A stretch of DNA of 15,664 nucleotides from JAAYJM01 sp964499465 (GTDB taxonomy: Bacteria; Bacteroidota; Ignavibacteria; Kapaibacteriales; UBA2268), in assembly GCA_964499465.1 (NCBI GenBank), contig CAZCLJ010000084.1, positions 1-15,664 on the forward strand, in the 5' to 3' direction. Under the pieces are notes generated by a model. It worked only from the letters and a program-made list of their open reading frames with translations. It was not told the origin of the DNA and did no database searches. A program made the position numbers and the translations under genes. This document shows, piece after piece, positions 13,373 through 15,664 of this stretch. Position 1 is the stretch's first letter, and the number at the start of each line of letters is the position of its first letter.

Positions 13373-14296
13373 ATGGATGTATTGAGAATTGAGAATGTAT
13401 TAAAACGCTTCGGCGATTATGTCGCAGTAAATAAAGTTAGCTTCAGTTCTGAACCGGGAACTGTGCTGGGGCTTCTCGGTCCAAACGGTGCCGGTAAAAC
13501 TACTCTTATTCGAATGATTACAAATATACTCGCTCCAGATGAAGGGAAAATTTTTCTTTTTGGAAATAATGATGGATACGATGCCCAAAACCGCATTGGA
13601 TATTTGCCAGAAGAAAGAGGACTTTATAAGAAAATCAAAGTAATTGAGCAACTTATCTATTTTGCTCAATTAAAAAATATAGACAAAACCACTGCCACAG
13701 TCCGTGCAAAAGATTGGCTCAGAAAAATGGATGCAGAATCATGGGCAGACAAAAAAATTCAGGAACTTTCTAAAGGTATGCAGCAAAAAGTCCAGTTCAT
13801 TAGCACAATTTTACACGAGCCAGAGCTAATCATTCTTGATGAGCCGTTTTCCGGTTTTGACCCAATTAATACAGAATTATTAAAGCGAATCATAGTTGAT
13901 ATGAAGGAACAGGGAAAAACGATTATTCTTTCTACTCACGTTATGGAACAAGCAGAGCAGCTTTGCGATAATATCTGCTTAATCAATAAAGGCGATATCG
14001 TTTTAAGGGGAAATATTCACGAAATCAAGAAAAGTTTTAGCAAAGATACAATGCTGTTGGAATTTGAAGGAGATGATAGTTTTTTAAATAAATTTGATGG
14101 CTTGAAATTTATTAACAGAACGAAAAACCGAGCAGAATTTCGATTACAAAATGCCGAAGAGCAAGCACCACAAATCTTAAAAGCTGCTATTGAAAATGTA
14201 AAATTATCACATTTTCAGGTGGTTGAACCAAGTTTACACGAAATATTTATTGATGTTGTATCTAAGAAAACGGAGAATAATAATGAGCAAAAATAA
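13373..14296 (+). CDS. ABC-2 type exporter ATP-binding protein (NatA/YhaQ-like)
   Basis: A 307-residue cytoplasmic ATPase that should power the permease encoded next to it. It has Walker A GPNGAGKTT (36-44), a Q-loop region with IGYLPEERGLYKK, signature LSKGMQQKV (from 132), Walker B LIILDEPFSGFDP (from about 152) and the switch His in STHVME (189). The PEERGLY variant and the C-terminal extension (about 220-300, ending EPSLHEIFIDVV) are typical of the subgroup with the DUF4162 C-terminal domain, to which NatA and YhaQ belong. The ATG at 13373 is preferred over an in-frame TTG at 13355 because MDVLRIENVLKRFG is the usual N-terminus. There is no clear Shine-Dalgarno sequence. The cargo is unknown; sodium export is only the precedent set by NatA. 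All catalytic motifs are intact. Confidence 0.93.
   Translation: MDVLRIENVLKRFGDYVAVNKVSFSSEPGTVLGLLGPNGAGKTTLIRMITNILAPDEGKIFLFGNNDGYDAQNRIGYLPEERGLYKKIKVIEQLIYFAQLKNIDKTTATVRAKDWLRKMDAESWADKKIQELSKGMQQKVQFISTILHEPELIILDEPFSGFDPINTELLKRIIVDMKEQGKTIILSTHVMEQAEQLCDNICLINKGDIVLRGNIHEIKKSFSKDTMLLEFEGDDSFLNKFDGLKFINRTKNRAEFRLQNAEEQAPQILKAAIENVKLSHFQVVEPSLHEIFIDVVSKKTENNNEQK
14272..14275 (+). promoter_or_regulatory. Shine-Dalgarno site that decides the natB start
   Basis: GGAG lies inside the natA coding region, seven bases before the ATG at 14283. It supports that start over the in-frame ATG at 14223, which would add 20 residues without homology-like features. Confidence 0.75.
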
Positions 14297-15578
14297 TAAA
14301 ATCGGAATAATTATAAAACACGAATATTTATCGAAAGTTCGCTCGAAAGGTTTTATCATAGGGACTATTTTAATGCCTCTATTTATGGTTGCTATGGTCG
14401 CTATTCCAGCTATTATTACTTATCTTTCTTCGGACAGCACAGAAATGAAACTCGCTATTCTTGACAAAACTGCAAGCATAGGAAATGAAATTGTAAAAAC
14501 CGACACTAGTAAATACTATTTGACCAATTTAAGTGAAGATAGTTTAAAAAGTATGGTAATCAGTGCAAGGATAGATGCTTATCTCGTTTTAAATGAAGAT
14601 ATAATCAATAATGGAGAAGCAGTAATTTTCACAAAAGGTGGCGGTGGTATCGGTTTTATTTCTTCTTTGCAAAGCAATATTGGTAATGTAATTCTTCATC
14701 ACCGTTTGATTAATGCCGGTGCTGACTCCAATATTATCCGCATTTCCGAGGAAAAAGTAAAAATTAATACACAAAAATTAACAGCAGAAGGGGTTAAAAG
14801 TGATGATTCTCCTCTTCTCGCCGGAATTGGTTATATACTTGGACTTTTAATTTATATGATGATGCTGATTTATGGCTCTTATGTTATGCGTGGAGTTATC
14901 GAAGAAAAAGCAAACCGGATAGTTGAAGTAATTGCTTCATCAGCAAAGCCGTTTGAAATAATGATGGGGAAAATTATCGGTATTGGTGCTGTTGGTTTAA
15001 CTCAGGTGCTTTTTTGGATAATCATTGGTGCCGGGCTTTTCCTTGCTGCTACTCCAATTATTTCATCTTTGATGGGACAGGAGCAGGCAATGATTGATAC
15101 TATGACTGCTTCAACAGGTCAGCAAGTTCCGAGTGGCTTTGAAATGCCAGAAATATCACCAATGCTTTATATTGGTTTCGTAATTTATTTCCTTGCCGGC
15201 TATTTTATTTATTCTACACTTTTTGCGGCAGTGGGTTCTGCAGTTGACCAGGAAAGCGATGCAGCTCAGTTGCAAGGTCCGATTATGCTTCCAATTATTC
15301 TGCCAATTTTCTTTATTGGTGCCGTAATAACAAACCCTGAAGGAACTCTTTCTGTAATTCTTTCATTAATTCCATTTTTTGCTCCGATTTTAATGATTGT
15401 TCGTATTGCAGCTACCGATGTTCCAGTTTGGCAGTTACTTACTTCACTCGTTCTAATGGTATTAACCTTCCTCGGATGCGTTTGGGTAGCATCGCGCATT
15501 TACAGAGTTGGCATTTTGATGTATGGAAAGAAACCAAACTTCAAAGAAATATTTAAATGGATAAAAATTTCAGTGTAG
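14283..15578 (+). CDS. ABC-2 type exporter permease (NatB/YhaP-like)
   Basis: A 431-residue inner-membrane subunit. The layout is that of the ABC2_membrane_3 family: one N-terminal helix (about 24-48), a soluble extracytoplasmic domain (about 50-175), then about six helices (near 179-203, 232-258, 293-316, 331-350, 354-376 and 384-406). The family hallmark between the second and third helices is present: EEKANRIVEVIASS followed by PFEIMMGKIIG (207-233). Its coding region overlaps natA by 14 bases, so the two are probably translationally coupled. The chosen ATG gives MSKNNKIGIIIKHEY, the standard N-terminus of the family. The 277-290 region between helices is polar and may be a periplasmic loop. 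The substrate cannot be told from sequence. Confidence 0.92.
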   Translation: MSKNNKIGIIIKHEYLSKVRSKGFIIGTILMPLFMVAMVAIPAIITYLSSDSTEMKLAILDKTASIGNEIVKTDTSKYYLTNLSEDSLKSMVISARIDAYLVLNEDIINNGEAVIFTKGGGGIGFISSLQSNIGNVILHHRLINAGADSNIIRISEEKVKINTQKLTAEGVKSDDSPLLAGIGYILGLLIYMMMLIYGSYVMRGVIEEKANRIVEVIASSAKPFEIMMGKIIGIGAVGLTQVLFWIIIGAGLFLAATPIISSLMGQEQAMIDTMTASTGQQVPSGFEMPEISPMLYIGFVIYFLAGYFIYSTLFAAVGSAVDQESDAAQLQGPIMLPIILPIFFIGAVITNPEGTLSVILSLIPFFAPILMIVRIAATDVPVWQLLTSLVLMVLTFLGCVWVASRIYRVGILMYGKKPNFKEIFKWIKISV

Positions 15579-15664
15579 GTTATTAGGTTATTGAGTTATT
15601 AGGTTATTAGGTTATTGGGTTATTGGGTTATTGGGTTATTGAGTTATTGGGTTATTGAGTTATT
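15577..15664. repeat. Octamer tandem array (RGGTTATT/GAGTTATT), at least 11 units, cut by window end
   Basis: Eleven unbroken 8-base units from 15577 to the last base. All end in GTTATT and only the first two bases vary (AG, GG or GA). The first unit starts on the second base of the natB TAG stop codon, so there is no other 3' untranslated sequence before it. It is related in style to the heptamer arrays at 979-1217, but the unit length differs. Confidence 0.9.

Noticed and set aside
13400..15499. Minus-strand open frames antisense to natA and natB (13400-13669, 14589-14774, 15266-15499)
   Set aside because: They overlap intact ABC exporter genes in the opposite strand and show no protein-like features.

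Overview
The window looks like a chromosomal segment of a low-GC member of the Bacteroidota or the wider Chlorobi/Ignavibacteria group. Three observations point that way: a giant secreted protein ending in a type IX secretion (T9SS) type A sorting domain, promoter elements close to the TAnnTTTG consensus of this phylum, and intergenic tracts full of short tandem repeats and hairpins of the kind common in these genomes. No tRNA, rRNA, CRISPR array, transposase or phage gene was recognised.

Layout. Bases 1-318 carry a partial inverted-repeat element cut by the window edge and a four-unit AACTTT-type palindrome cluster. A small two-helix membrane protein of unknown function with a possible PH-like C-terminus follows on the minus strand (319-855). 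Bases 856-1225 hold a perfect 37-base palindrome and three consecutive heptamer arrays of nine units each. The minus-strand gene at 1226-11506 fills two thirds of the window. It encodes a 3426-residue cell-surface protein: signal peptide, four parallel beta-helix units (three followed by a BNR_assoc_N-like beta-sandwich, with a period of 642-648 residues), three Fn3-like domains, an inserted T9SS-associated domain, a duplicated Gly-Trp-Asn module bracketed by two copies of another domain, and the sorting domain. Bases 11507-12637 are a gene-free island of at least eight hairpins or inverted repeats, ending in a terminator.

The right end holds rpsD (ribosomal protein S4) alone on the minus strand, outside its usual alpha operon. 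It is divergent from a two-gene ABC-2 type exporter (natA-like ATPase and natB-like permease), with coding regions overlapping by 14 bases. The shared 132-base promoter region contains a perfect 17-bp inverted repeat. An 8-bp tandem array starts inside the natB stop codon and runs off the window.

Functional links. natA and natB clearly form one exporter. The giant protein is probably a T9SS-exported adhesin or surface fibre, transcribed on its own. The small membrane protein, the giant protein and rpsD share a strand but are separated by repeat-rich gaps and do not look like one operon. The most unusual aspect is the repeat landscape: three repeat families occur in the same order on the two sides of the giant gene. 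I found no clear candidate for a new enzymatic or defence system.
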